Shown piece by piece: positions 13,035 to 24,937 of a DNA stretch of 64,000 bases. Below the pieces are notes generated by a model. The model did not search any database. It saw only the letters and a list, made by a program, of their open reading frames with translations, and was not told where the DNA came from. The stretch comes from Uloborus plumipes. Its lineage: Eukaryota > Arthropoda > Arachnida > Araneae > Uloboridae. The position numbers and the translations under genes are program-made. Where the stretch lies: NCBI GenBank assembly GCA_038373865.1, contig JAXGGA010003075.1, forward strand, positions 1-64,000, written 5' to 3'. How positions within the stretch are numbered: the first letter of the stretch is position 1; every line of letters starts with the position of its first letter.

Positions 13035-13204
13035 CAAGCACGTCATTTCGAATTTTTCCAGGGGGGGGGGGGCAAAGGGTGCAAACACAATGTAAAATTT
13101 ACCAAAAAGTAGCAAAAACCACGCCCACTTACATGCCAATACATTTCTCTAAGTCGGGGGGGGGGGAATTGACCCCCCCCCTGCCCCCCTAAATGACAGG
13201 CCTG
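13035..13204. mobile_element. 170-bp hAT-type MITE of the poly-G family
   Basis: The termini contain CGTCATTTCGAATTTTTCC and AAATGACAGGCCTG, forming an inverted CGTCATTT/AAATGACG pair. The flanks CTTACTGT (13027-13034) and CTTACCGT (13205-13212) are an 8-bp duplication with one change. The interior has G-runs, then GGGTGCAAACACAATG, then AACCACGCCCACTTA. Other copies lie at 21554, 35120 and 41082. Confidence 0.8.
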
Positions 13205-13449
13205 CTTACCGTTCTCATAGAACTGGGGATAATGGGAGTTAATAAAATTCTGATAGTTTTATGATTGTATATTTGTGACGGAATGTTTGGGACTAAAACG
13301 TTCTCTAGTTATTTAAAGATATTTTTAGTCACATTCATGCTGAAATTCAGTAAAATAAGAAATAAAAGGTGTTTGTGTATTCATGTTTAAAGATTTTCCT
13401 TTCATAACAGAAGAGGTGCATTTGTAAGGCAATGGATGTTATTTAGGAG

Positions 13450-14230
13450 CCCCAAAGCAGAATACTTTGTGATGTTTTGCAACGTAAAATCATTTGACCA
13501 AAATTGTTCTACAAATACTTTAAGCACTGTACATAACACGAAACATGACCGTTTTCAAAAACCATGATCCTGAAATCAAAACGGTTTCATACAGGACTAT
13601 GAAAGGAGTTTTTGTTCAGTACTCAGTCTTATTGCAGAACAAAGCCTGAAATTAAAATTCCAGCCACACATTCTTGGCAGAAAATGTAAATCAATTCATA
13701 TGTCTGTTCCTCCAAACGTCAAATAGCTCTGAATGCTTTGACGCTGCATTAGAAGCAATGTTTTCACTAGAATAACAGCACATAGCCAATAATGAGACCA
13801 AGTCTTTGAGGCAGAACACTTAATAGGCATAAAACAGGTGTAGTCAATCATAATTTTCTGCAAGTATATTTTTACGAAACATGTAATTTTGTTCAAATTC
13901 TTCAAATTTTATCCAGCTTGAAGTAAATTTAAAGTTCCTGAAAATATCGCAAAAAAAAATCAACTTTTTGATTTTTTGCCTAATAAGCATAATTTGCAGA
14001 AATTTTATTTTATTTTTTTTTTTTTTTTGAATTTGAAGAAATCTGCAGAAATTGTTCTGAATTTCTGCAAAATTATATCTTTAGTTCGAAAACTGCCTCT
14101 TCTGCAGAAATTGTAGAATTTCTGCAGAAAATGTTCAGAATTTTCCCTCACATTTGACCAGAATTGTTCTGCAGTTCAGATATCTGTTCTGCAACGTACG
14201 TTCCAAATTTAGCAGTATTCTGCTTTGGGG
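13450..14230. mobile_element. 781-bp hAT-type MITE, perfect 8-bp TSD
   Basis: Inverted termini CCCCAAAGCAGAATACT and AGTATTCTGCTTTGGGG are perfect over 17 bp. The flanks are identical octamers TTTAGGAG (13442-13449 and 14231-14238). The interior carries repeated TTCTGCAGAAATTGT and TTGACCARAATTGTTCT motifs. No transposase is present. Confidence 0.88.
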
Positions 14231-14238
14231 TTTAGGAG

Positions 14239-15970
14239 TATATGTAATAAGAAAATTAACAGCATTTGCAATGGCAGTTTTTCAATTTTAGAATGTAAAG
14301 CACATATTTCATTAAAAAATATGAAAACATAAAATAACAGAAGGCAGATAATTAGCTACTTGGACTCTTTTGAGACCACCAGCTATAGGAAAACATGAAG
14401 TGTGGGTAGTTATGCATTAACAATGAACTCCACAGGTCAATAGCCATAAACACATTTGTCTTGATGGCTCGAGTAATTAACATCAGTAACAATCATGCAA
14501 TTTGCATCTATTTATTTAAAAAAAGTCCAAAATTGACTAGAGCTTTTCAGCATATTCATGATTGCTACGATAAAAATGCAACTTCTTTTCTTTCAACATG
14601 AAATAAGAAATATATAGGATACTAGCTGAGTTAGAAAAGTAAGTGTGTGAAAATGACATGAGATATTTAGTTAGATTTCTTTTTTAGTACTACAGTAAGT
14701 GCATGCAGTGCTTAAAAACAAAAGCAACTTCAAATAAAAAATGCTCCTAATTAAAATATTAAAACACAAAAACCTATTTAAGTGAATATGAAAGTCCTTT
14801 GAAGGCACTTTAGGGGAATTAAAAATTGTGGCACATTTTGATATACATATGATAAAGGACATATTACCAGTAGGCACATTTTTTATAACAATAAACATAC
14901 ATCTAAAAATGTTCATTAAACTTCTATCCAGTAATAAATATTCTCATGAATGAATTATGAAATGAATAATGTTTATAACATTAGAAACCAAACATTTAAA
15001 AATATGAAATGAATAATGTTTATAACATTAGAAAACAATCACATTCTAATAATCTTACTTCAATAGCATTAGAAATTTAGATGAATTACAGTTACAAAAT
15101 TACATGCTGACCATGTTAAAAACAATTTTTTTGCTAATTTATCAAATTCAATAATTCTATGCAATAAATAATACAGTCAGGAGAAAAGAAAAAATAGAAC
15201 TAACAGAAGTATTAAGTTACAATCTGGCAGTGCTTAACAAAAAACAATATTAAACACACATTAAGGAAGAAAACTGAAGAACGGACGGTTAGCACTTGGT
15301 GCATCTGAGATAAATAACTTAAAAGACAACACTACAAATACAAAATGTTTTTTTATGCATTAGGACACATTACATTCAAGAACTTAAAGGAATGAAAAAA
15401 TGCAGAGCATTGTTAACAGGATTTTTTAGAAGTTTTTTTCAAATGTTTTCCCTGCTGGTGAGAATTTACATTTCTTTCATAGCATAAAATCATTCACTTG
15501 CAAAACATTCTTGCTTAAATAAAAAAAATGACCAGAAAAAATAAATTGTGCCCTGATATGAATGCATACCAATATATTACTATATATATATTAGAGTATA
15601 AAATATTTAAATAACAATATTAAACTTTTATGCTGAAAAATATAACTGTAATATGGTTTTTCATAATATAGCGCTCTGTTCATAAATGAAACTTTTCCCT
15701 GAAGCACCATTGTTAAAATGGCATAAATATTGACACTAATTTGTACTTTGCAAATGTTACTTAAAACAGTTTATAAATAATGACTAAAAATATGTACTAC
15801 TATAATGCCCAACATTACAGCTGGTTTCTCACTTTAAGCTCCTTCATATCAATTATATGAAGAATAAAATTAAACAACAAGTAATAACTGTATCACTAAC
15901 ATCACCTAATACTAAGCCTTAGGAAGATATAACAATTTTCTTCCAGGAAGAAACTTCTAGACATGACGAA
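14239..15970. other. No gene seen; one local duplication
   Basis: AT-rich sequence with no recognisable exon. A minus-strand open frame at 14671-14916 has no recognisable domain. A 47-bp-period duplication lies at 14956-15035. Confidence 0.45.
14956..15035. repeat. Tandem duplication, 47-bp period
   Basis: TATGAAATGAATAATGTTTA and the bases after it appear at 14956 and again at 15003 with almost no change. This is a recent local duplication. Confidence 0.85.
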
Positions 15971-16431
15971 TACAGTCGGCCCTTGTTTGTCATAGTGAAT
16001 CAGGTCCTGACTCGAATGCCACAGGTGAATTTCCGTGAAGTAGGGTCTTTATTTAAAAATCTTATATTTTCATAGTTAGAGAAGAGAAAACTCATTTATG
16101 ACCTTTTAAATATTTTCTAACAATTTAGAAGATAAACATTTTTAGGAATGCTTTTAAAACACAACACAATATATAATACAGTAATTGACACTTTCAAGTA
16201 AGTATCTAAAGTTTGAATGCAAATGGCTAATCCTGATCCTTTCTTTAACGTTTACCATAAACGCTCACCCCTCCCCTCCCCCCCTTCTCAACTGACTCTG
16301 CTAAAGCTCTTCTGAAAAACTTGGCTTCCTTAACATGAGCTAATCAAGAAAGATCAAAGAATGTATTTGAAAACACCACAATAGAGCAAGGCTGAAAAAG
16401 TCAAAGCATGAACTGGCAAAGGTCGACTGTA
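15971..16431. mobile_element. TA-flanked Tc1/mariner-type MITE
   Basis: The ends read TACAGTCGGCCCTTG (left) and AAAGGTCGACTGTA (right), inverted with a few mismatches. TA lies at each end. At about 460 bp it has no coding capacity. Confidence 0.65.
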
Positions 16432-17530
16432 TCTCTTTTTTATGAACTAAAATGAGTGATTTCTTCCCTTCAGTTAAAAGTTTTCTGGTTCCTAAAAAAT
16501 GTATATCAATACATTATTCAACCAAAATACTCCCAAGATCAAAACATTCCTATGCAAATTGCTTTTAAGTTTGACAAGAGCTTATTTACATCTAATAAGC
16601 TTCTTCATAGGTTCAAGGAGATGCATGTTGGAACAATTTTAAGATCAAAAAAATGTTCAACAAGAGTTTCAGGAGATTCTGTAACTTGCAATAAAGTTTT
16701 ACTTCCTGACACTTATGTATACATAAAGAATAATTTTCCATTTGCTATAATTTATAAATTCAGTAATAATATTATCAGAAGCTTGGGAACAATTCATTAA
16801 TTTCCATATATCTTACATAAAAGTTATTGATGGCTAAGGCATATTAAAATACAAGGCACAGGGACATACACTTTGCATCATTCACTTCTTCGAAATCAAA
16901 AGTGTTCTCCATTAATGCAATATCACAACACACTAATTTTGATACACCAGAAATTGATAACTTTCTAAATCTGGATAATTTTTTTTCAAAAAATTATTCA
17001 ATTTCTCTAATACTTTATTTAAAATTATTAAACATTATTATAAAAGTCAAAACCTAAAAATTCAAACACTCATTTTTATTTTTTTAGAAGTGCATACAGA
17101 ACTATTAATGGCTTATATTATAGACAGAGATCTAAACATGTCTCTGAACAAAATTGACGGTCAGCAAAAGAACAAATATTGAGGAAATGAAATCATGACA
17201 AAAATCACATCAAATTGAAATACTTACATAATTAAAAACAACAAGATGAGGTTTATAACTAAAAAAGGGGATAAAAATATCTCATTCTACTTCAACTTGC
17301 TATTAAAATATGAAACTTTTTACAGACATTTAATGTCTGTTGGTGAAAAATAAGATATTTAAACTAAAACCTTATGAGTTCCACAAATTCATCTTCCTGT
17401 TTGGACATGGCTTCTTGTCTAACTAAGGGTGATTTCCAAACATTTCACAGTAAAACGTCAAGAATCTGTAATATGAAATTACGACCATCCCGATTTTCTC
17501 AAATTTTACAGACATTAATAACAAAAACTG
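16432..17530. other. No gene recognised
   Basis: A plus-strand open frame of 114 codons (16456-16800) has no motif I recognise and is probably chance in AT-rich DNA. Nothing else is seen. Confidence 0.4.
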
Positions 17531-17668
17531 GTAGCTAATGTGAAAATAGAATACCAGTGAGCGACCGCATATGGGAACGGTACAACTGAAAATTTTTAAA
17601 GCAGAGCTAATTTCACAATAGCTACCAGTTTTTTTTGCTCTCTTTGTTCTATAAGAGGATTTTTGCCT

Positions 17669-17753
17669 CCAACTCGGCTACTTTCGTATTCCATGCTGAT
17701 GAGTGCACAATAAGCACGAAACTGCAGTCTATGGATCCAAATAGCCGAGTTGG
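17669..17753 (+). ncRNA. Hammerhead ribozyme, type I, intact core
   Basis: Core CTGATGA at 17696-17702, stem II GTGC/GCAC (17703-17706 with 17714-17717, 7-nt loop), GAAA at 17718-17721, and a very short stem III (AC with GT, loop TGCA). The cleavage triplet GTC ends at 17729. Stem I pairs TCCATG (17690-17695) with TATGGA (17730-17735, one G-U pair), then across an internal loop CCAACTCGGCTA (17669-17680) pairs perfectly with TAGCCGAGTTGG (17742-17753). All invariant hammerhead bases are present. A 2-bp stem III with a 4-nt loop is usual for animal retroelement hammerheads, which often act as dimers. Self-cleavage after C17729 is predicted, not shown. Confidence 0.88.
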
Positions 17754-17938
17754 TGGTGTATTGCATGTTACTGCTTTAGCCCTTGCTTAGAGGCGGTTAC
17801 TCACTGCTTTATACATGAGCTGTGCCTGAAAATTTACGAGTTGCACCGTTCCCATGTGCGGTAGCTTGCTGGTATTCTAACTTCACATTAGCTACCAGTT
17901 TTTTTGGCTCTTTTAGCTCTATAAGAGGATTTTTGCCT

Positions 17939-18023
17939 CCAACTCGTTCACTTTCGTATTCCATGCTGATGAGGGTATAATAAGAACAAAACAGTAGTCC
18001 ATGGATCGAAATGAACAAGTTGG
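17939..18023 (+). ncRNA. Decayed second hammerhead motif
   Basis: Exactly 270 bp after the first copy: CTGATGA at 17966-17972 and the GTC cleavage triplet at 17997-17999 are kept, with proximal stem I (TTCCATG with CATGGA). Stem II no longer pairs, and the conserved G of GAAA has become A (AAAA at 17988-17991), so cleavage is unlikely. The distal stem I changed on both sides, CCAACTCGTTCA with TGAACAAGTTGG, keeping all but one pair. This covariation supports the folded structure in both copies. Confidence 0.75.
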
Positions 18024-19180
18024 CGGTGTATTGCAGTGTGGGTGTATGGTGCCTCTTCTCGTCTTTTCTTTCAATTGCGGCTCTGCGGATTTTATTCTAA
18101 CTAATTGTGAGAGGGCGCTGACAAACTTGCCTAAGATCCAACACAAAGTAATGAAGTAGATAAAAGAGTGAGTCACTATTAAGTAAATAAAAGAGAAAAT
18201 GAATAAATGGAAAGAAAATTAAACAAACAAATATATTTATTTATTAATATACATACATGTGATTACTTTCAAAACAATCTGGCTGAAAATATTTGACATG
18301 TTCTGGCTGGTTGACTCAACGGGCAAAAATGCTATTAAACGCATTTAGTATAAAATTTTACTAGATTTTTTTATTTTTAACTTTTATCATTTTGGTTTCT
18401 CTCACTTTGTTTTATTTTATTTAATTTTTATTTTTTTCAAGTTGAAATTTCTAACCAAAACCAAGCAAGCAAAGAATGTTTCTTTAAAAAAAAAGCCGGG
18501 TAGATCGCCGTCGCCTCCCATTACCTTCGTCTAGAGATCGTGAAAATTTTAAAAGGAATGAAAATTTTAGGGAGAATGGGAAATTATCCAAGGCAGATCG
18601 GTAGAAGGATGGAACTATGTTTTGCCAATCAAATAGGCTGATTTCCGCCAATTGGCTGAAGAATCACATGTATGAATATATGAGAAAAAAGGAGTGAATG
18701 AATAAAATCAAAAATAAGTAAATGAGTAAATGAAGGACTTATTAAATGAAGAAATGTAAATGAATTAGTCAATAAATTAAAACATACTGTATGTTTTTCT
18801 AAAGTGAAAGCAAATTTACATAGACATCATGTCTGCTCCAATTTCTTGTGAAAATTAAACAGGAACAATGGTTAAACTTAAGAGTAGTTATTGAGAACTG
18901 AATTCTCAACAATTGTGTAATCGATTCTGAAAGTCATGCCACAATAACGAGGAAGTCTTTTTTTCACAAAATAAATTTTCCAAAAGTACATTATAAACTT
19001 GTTCCTTTTTAATGCATTTGAATGGGTTTGGTAAATGCAGTGTATGACCATTGGGTTATTTTATAAGCAAAATTCAAATTGATAATTAAAAGTGCAATGC
19101 AAGTGCAAATGTTAAGCTGGACATTTCAATTAAAAGTAATGAACCTATATTTTATCAGCCCTATACATTAACATTTCAGA

Positions 19181-19344
19181 TAAAATAATTGATGAAGCAG
19201 AAGTACATGAATGATTAGAACAAGATATGACTGGAGCTGAAGCTCAAGAGCAAGAAACATCTGCTAAAAGTCAAAAGGATGATAGTTTGCTTGAAAGAGA
19301 ACAGCCAACTTCTGATAAAGAAAATAATGAGGATGACAGATGAA
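19181..19344 (+). pseudogene. Acidic coding-like fragment, unidentified
   Basis: After an acceptor-like CATTTCAG, a frame reads about 54 codons with one internal stop (TGA at about 19214), rich in Glu, Gln, Asp and Ser (for example TGAEAQEQETSAKSQKDD), ending in TGA just before an A-rich then (ATT)n stretch. The codon composition differs from the surrounding AT-rich noise. I do not recognise the protein; it could be the tail of a retroelement or transposon gene, or chance. Confidence 0.3.
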
Positions 19345-20483
19345 GAAAGACAAAATAATGAAACGCGAAAAAAGAGGGAAACCAAAAACACTTATTTAAT
19401 ATTTATAATAATTTTATTTTTATTATTATTATTATTATTATTTTCTTTTTTGGAAGCCAAAAACTTGAGACTAAGATTATAGACGAAAATATTTTTTGAA
19501 GACGAAGAATTTGAAGACAAAAATTTTTGAAACATGAAGATTTTGAGAACATTTGGCCTGAACTATTCTTTTACTTTCTAGCTAATTAGTGTATTTTTTT
19601 CTTTTTTGTTTGCTCTCTCTATTTTCAGGGTGGTTTGATGGGAAAGACAAGTGCAGGAGGGTCAATGCTGGTTGCCTGCTCATCTGTTTTTTTTCCATTG
19701 TGGTCCCTACAGACCTTATCATAACCAATCGTGAATGGTCGTATAAGAATCTGCCCAGGATTTAACACACTTGGCATAGAGCAAAGACTGTTTTGAGACT
19801 AAGAAAGTTGCAAGGGAGGACAAGTTGAGCAGCAGAAGGTTGCATTCCTCCAATGTAATTTATATACTCCATTAGGCAAATAGTCATACATTGTACATTA
19901 GTAGTTAGTTCAATAGTGATTTCATCAATAAATCACCCTGACAGTCAAGAATTCGCAGTGACACAGCCACCACATAACACATAAATAGTCTGTTAATCGC
20001 AAACATAAGCTAAACTTGTGTAAAATTTTATTTGCACAATTTATATATCACATGAATCTACTTGAAGTCTTTTTTAAATTAGTACTCGAAACTTTGATAG
20101 AATTATATTTCTACACTTTTCCAAAGTTAGCTCTTTTTTGCATTTTATAAAGCAAATAAGGGCAAATAAGGTGTTAATAATATAGGAAATTCAACTTATT
20201 ATTTAAAACCAGAAACGAAAAAGATGCACTGGATTCAAATCATGGTACTCTCTAGACACTAGCCAATTAACATGCATATTAGCAGTTTACAAATTTTAAT
20301 AAAGAATAATTTTAGGTAAAAGATAACTTCGAGTCGTAAGTAGAGGCCCATAAAAAGCAAAATGTATTCATTTAAAGTTAAGAACACCAGGATGTAGTCA
20401 AATAACATAATGTTTGTTAAGTTAAAAACTTGTAAAAGTTGGTTTTCTTTCAACTATGAACTTGAAGAGAAATATATAGCATT

Positions 20484-20489
20484 TTTATT
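20484..20489 (-). promoter_or_regulatory. Candidate polyadenylation signal of the E2F gene
   Basis: AATAAA on the minus strand about 420 nt past the E2F stop codon is the first exact hexamer I find downstream. Such hexamers are common in AT-rich DNA, so this is only a candidate 3' end. Confidence 0.25.
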
Positions 20490-20910
20490 GAATAACTGAA
20501 GTTTTGATTAAAATATACTTTTATGAAAAATGTTTTTCAAAAAAAAAAGAAAAAGAACATAAAAGCAATGTGAACAGTTTCAATCTTTAGATTTAAAATG
20601 CAACTGCTGTTTTATAGTTCACATGATGCAACTGTAGAAGCCATATCAAACAGGAATCAAACTTTGAACAATAAACATTTCATATGTTTGTTTCTTTAAA
20701 TTTACAAAATCTGAGATAATTATGGAAAACAATAAATAAGATGCCTATCATTAATAAGAAACAGTAATCTCAAATGCTTGAATAAATGAAGACATAGGTT
20801 TAGAAAACTAACTTGAAAAATAAGTATGTATATGAATATACACAAATGAAAATGTTAAAAACAAGTTTTGAATGTAATCATTAACTCAATGTCGGTTAAA
20901 GGACCTAGTA

Positions 20911-21116
20911 TTAGGGACAAGGAAAATTACAATCAAACAAATCAGATAAACCTTCACCTGTGTCAAGGGAAAAAGAATAATTATCTACTGGTGAATCTAA
21001 AACAGAATATGCTACAGAGTCAAAGTCTTGATCTTCAGTTTGCAAAAGAAAATTTTTACCCATTGGAGCAATATCATCTTCTTCTGCTATGAAGGCATTT
21101 TTGATAACTCTATCAC
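20911..21116 (-). CDS. E2F transcription factor, terminal exon (transactivation, pocket-protein-binding motif)
   Basis: The exon follows a strong acceptor (TTTATCTTCTAG) and completes a glycine codon split with the exon ending at 25389. It encodes the last 68 residues and stops at 20911-20913. The tail contains FSLDTGEGLSDLFDCNF, matching the L-x-x-x-E-G-(L/I)-(S/C)-D-L-F-D motif by which E2F1-5 bind Rb-family pocket proteins inside the activation domain. Acidic residues precede it, as expected. The protein ends five residues after DLFD, a short tail of the E2F4/5 style. This motif makes an activator or pocket-regulated E2F likely, rather than E2F6, 7 or 8, which lack it. Confidence 0.9.
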
Positions 21117-21553
21117 CTAGAAGATAAAGACTTAAGTTGTCGCTGGTTGAAATCAAGGTTACTTTCACTTATATGGGGTAGTCAACAAGCAAATGGACGC
21201 ATACAAATGAAAGAGCAGGATTTTTTTAAAATAGGAACTAGATGAGACTAGTGTAAGTTATTCTTTTCCACGTTCTTCAATATAAATTACAGAAAAAAAT
21301 CCATATTTAAACTTACAGTGGAACCCTGATTTTACATTGTCTTTTGTACGTTATCCCACTTTCAATGTCACATTTTGCTGGTCCCTGAAAATGGCTATAA
21401 CTGATTATGTTGAAAACTCCTTTAAAATTTCTCATTTTCAGGTAGTACGCTTAAGTTTTTCCACAAATTAGATCAAAATCACTTTTATCCATAAGACTCG
21501 CACAAACTTTTTTAAGATTTTTTTTTTTCAACATAAATTAGTTTCATAGCTGT

Positions 21554-21571
21554 CAGACCCACAAGTTTTTC

Positions 21572-21604
<33 letters not shown>

Positions 21605-23336
21605 CAAGTTTTTCTGGGGCAAGGGTGCAAACACAATGCAATTTCATTGGAAAACAACAGAAACCAAGCCCACTTATACATATGAGTTAATATTTAGAAA
21701 AGTGCCAATTTGAGTTCCAAGTGAATTTTCAATAGTATTTCAATAACTAGTTAAAAAAATAATTTTCCCCAGAAAGAAGACAAGTTTTGCTTTCATTTCA
21801 TCTAATAATATCCAGAAAAAAAAATTTTCTTTTCTTCAGAAAATATTTGTTTTATACATCGAAAATCAGATCGGTAACGTGTCCCCAGTAGCAAAGCTTA
21901 GCATGCAAACAGCTTAAGCGCACTTTCTAACTTCCCAAAAAAACGCACTTGCACAAAAAACAATTCTATTTTTACCCCTTTGTTAATATTTTACTTCATT
22001 TTTGTTTTAATCGATTTCTGATTTTCTAGGGAATGCGAAATAAGCGTGTCCCTCAGTTCCGCGTCAGAGCAGTAACAATAACTTCCGAACTATATTTAGG
22101 CTCCCAAAATCATTTCCTGCACCTATGTCACGTGATACTGAGTACCTGGTGTGATGTTTTAACGCATCATAATTAAAAATTTGCATTTCTGCATCTAAAA
22201 TTGCAGGTAAGATTTTTTAAAGTGATTTTATAAAATGTGTGTCATTTCAGTCATCAGATCGGTAACACGAGCTAAAATGCGCAGTTTTTATTATTTTTAA
22301 AGTTATTTTATAAGTATAGTCCTTTATTACAAATGAAAAAAACCACGTATTTGATTTTGGTTTAGCGCAATCGACCCTGAAATTAAAAAAAAAAACTTTG
22401 TCGGTTTGTCAGATCGGTGACAGGCAGAGCGGTAACATTGAAAAACAGCGAATGTGTTACCGAACTAACTCTTATGTTTCAGAATTATTAAAAAGCAAAA
22501 ATCATAGGTTTTAGCCATATATTGAATATTTTTGTTCTGAAAAAATGAAAAGCAAAGAGTTTTAGTACAATTGCTTCATTTATGGTTTGTATGACCTAAC
22601 AATAGAAGTTAGTAAAATAAGAAAAATTGACACTGAAGAAATTAAGTTAATTGTTATTATTTTATTTATTTATTTTTTGGTGCTTCAATTTCTCATAACT
22701 TCGCTAAATAACTAGATAATAACTAGCATGCTAAATTTGAATTTCTGATCAAGAAATTAAATTTCCTGCAACTAATTAAAGAAAAGCAAGCATCAGAGTT
22801 GTGTGTTGAAAAAGTTGAAGTTGTGTGTTGTTTCAAAACAAAACAAATGTTTTATTAGCTTGGATTTGGTAATCTCATAATTTATTTTATCTAAAAACCT
22901 AATCGCTCATTTTTATTTCCAAGAAATTCTTTTTTATAATGAAATTTGATTTCTTAGCTAATGCATATATATATATATTAATATAATTATCTTAATTCTA
23001 TGTCAAAAATGCAAGGGAATGATATCATTTTTAGCAATGTTAATGAAGACTGAAAGCATAAACTCAGATATGTGACTCACATTAACATCAGATCTGTAAC
23101 GGCTTAAGAGTGAGTAATCTAAGGAGAGGGTAAATAACTTCCTTCACCTCCCCCTTTTATTTTCTTGCATTTAGACCCAATTTAGACTTAGAATCCAATA
23201 TTAATTTTTTTCTGCAAAAAAATTTTTTAATCAGAAAACTCCAACTTCAAATTGGCACTTTTCAAAATATTGGCTTGTATATACATTGACTTCTCAAAGC
23301 CAGGGGCAATTTACCCCCCCTTAAATGACAGGACTG
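21554..23336. mobile_element. Poly-G-family hAT MITE split by a 1.6-kb insertion
   Basis: The outer element is flanked by identical octamers ATAGCTGT (21546-21553 and 23337-23344). Its left half (to about 21683) has the family blocks AAGTTTTTCTGGGGCAAGG, TGCAAACACAATGCAATTTC and AGCCCACTTATA; its right half (from 23278) has CATTGACTTCTCAAAGCC, the C-run and TTAAATGACAGGACTG. In unbroken copies these halves are adjacent. A poly-T run of about 33 bp (21570-21604) has expanded inside the left half. Confidence 0.8.
21684..23277. mobile_element. Inserted element with GAAAAGTGCCAATTTGA termini
   Basis: This segment separates the two halves of the poly-G-family MITE. Its ends are inverted: left AATATTTAGAAAAGTGCCAA, right (reverse complement) AATATTTTGAAAAGTGCCAA. 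The flanks TACATATG and ATACATTG suggest a decayed short duplication. The interior lacks long open frames but repeats TCAGATCGGTAAC-like motifs at about 21867, 22254, 22410, 22426 and 23090. The superfamily is not recognised. Confidence 0.65.
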
Positions 23337-24937
23337 ATAGCTGTTCAAGCTGCTCCACAGCATTTTTTTTGTTCCGTCTTACTGCCGTATGCAAGAAAGG
23401 CAATGTCCGATCTTCTTTCATAACAACTGAGGACCAGAGCTTACTAACTTTCTTGTTCTGAAAATTCTCCCAGAGCTCAGTGTTATATGTATTGTCTATC
23501 ATACCAAATTCTTTCCATTATTCACCCATGCCAGGGGAAAAGTATCTCGATAAGGCATGAGTTTATCTTTAGTTCAAGTTAGGTTTACGTCATGTACTAA
23601 AGCCTCTAGTAATATACTTGTGTGTTTAGAGATGGCTTAGATAGGTTGCGGTTGATCTTATTATCGTATTATCTGTTTTATTATTTACAGCTTTTTACAT
23701 GTTTTAGACTTTACTCAACGTTATTGTTATTTAAGCTGATTCTAGTCTCAAACAAAGCTAATTATCTGCTACTAATAATGGAAATATATGAGGGAAATAT
23801 CAAAGGCTACAGAGTCCTTCAACACTAGCATTGATCACAGTGCATTGCCGTCAAGTGCCGCTGGGCTGATAGGAGAGGAATCGTTGGATTGCGACTCTGC
23901 GACATTGGTTATGAAGGGGTGAAGAATAAGGTTTTTAGAAAAAAAACTCTGTAGTAGGAGCTCTGCTATAATGATGGATTTCATCCCTTGTTTGCTATTA
24001 ACATTTGTGGAAAAAGAACAGATCAAAGGAAATCTAGATGAGAGAAATAATATACAGTTGGTTTGGGTAAGTGGGACCTCTTTTTAGGATAGTTCATTTT
24101 TGTAGCCTTATACAAAAGTTTTGAAACAAAATAATTTAAACTTATTGACTTATATGATTTTGGACATTATTGATATAACCAAGTCCAGCATTGTTTAACA
24201 AAACAATGCTTTAAATATTTTTAACGATGGCATTCTTTAAAAAATGACATGTGTGATCCATTTCCCCCCTGGTAGGGATAAGTGGGCCACCCATCATTTA
24301 TTTTAATTTAAAGGGAGTATATCTAAAAAGGGGGTTTGTGGATTTTACTTGATAAAGTATTTAACATTTTAGTATTAAATATGCATCAACAAGATATCTA
24401 GTTACATTTAAATCTGTATGACAGAAAATTATAGAATGAAATACAAAACAATTACATCTATGGAATTTAATAAAAGCCCTTAGGCATACATTTTGCTTTT
24501 TTATATAAATTAGACTTCAATTAGCATAATAGAGTCAATTAAGATCAAGTAAGGTAAAATAAAAAAAAATTATAGGCTAGAAAAAAATTGAAACACTTAA
24601 CGGCAGCGCCTAATTAAAGTTCGCTGAGGGAAAATCATTTCACTTCATCCTCAGCTATAATTCTAACATCACCTGCATCAATCCAATAAAAAGTGTTGCT
24701 ATTTTTAAACGTTTAAGCAAATTTAGCGGCAATTTTTTTCATTTGTATCATTTTCTAATATTAAATCTTCGTAATACTTTATGATTTTCATTGATGTAAG
24801 TTTCACAAATACATAATTACCAGCTTATGAAGTTTTCGTAGCTGAACTATCAGTTCCCTCTAAGTCTCCCTAATTAGCTTTTATTTCATCCTAGAAATTT
24901 CTTCATCGAAGTTTCTTTTCATTTAAAAATCTCCACT

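Larger units (their letters stand above)
17531..18045 (+). mobile_element. Hammerhead-bearing tandem repeat (Penelope-like/retrozyme remnant)
   Basis: Two direct copies of about 160 bp or more, offset by exactly 270 bp, share CTCTATAAGAGGATTTTTGC, CTTTCGTATTCCATGCTGAT and the segment after it. A second structure overlaps: 17531-17612 is the inverse of about 17812-17900 (CTGGTAGCTAATGTGAA arms, both with GGGAACGGTRCAACT). Each direct copy holds a hammerhead motif. Tandem, hammerhead-containing terminal repeats with inverted arms are known for Penelope-like elements, and dimeric hammerhead repeats for small non-autonomous retrozymes. No reverse transcriptase or GIY-YIG endonuclease is present, so only a terminal remnant remains. 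Confidence 0.7.

Noticed and set aside
17939..18023. The second hammerhead as an active ribozyme
   Set aside because: The conserved G of GAAA is mutated and stem II does not pair.
21317..21410. ACAGTGGAACCCTG as the end of a Tc1/mariner element
   Set aside because: Only one terminus could be found; the partner is missing or too decayed to support an element.
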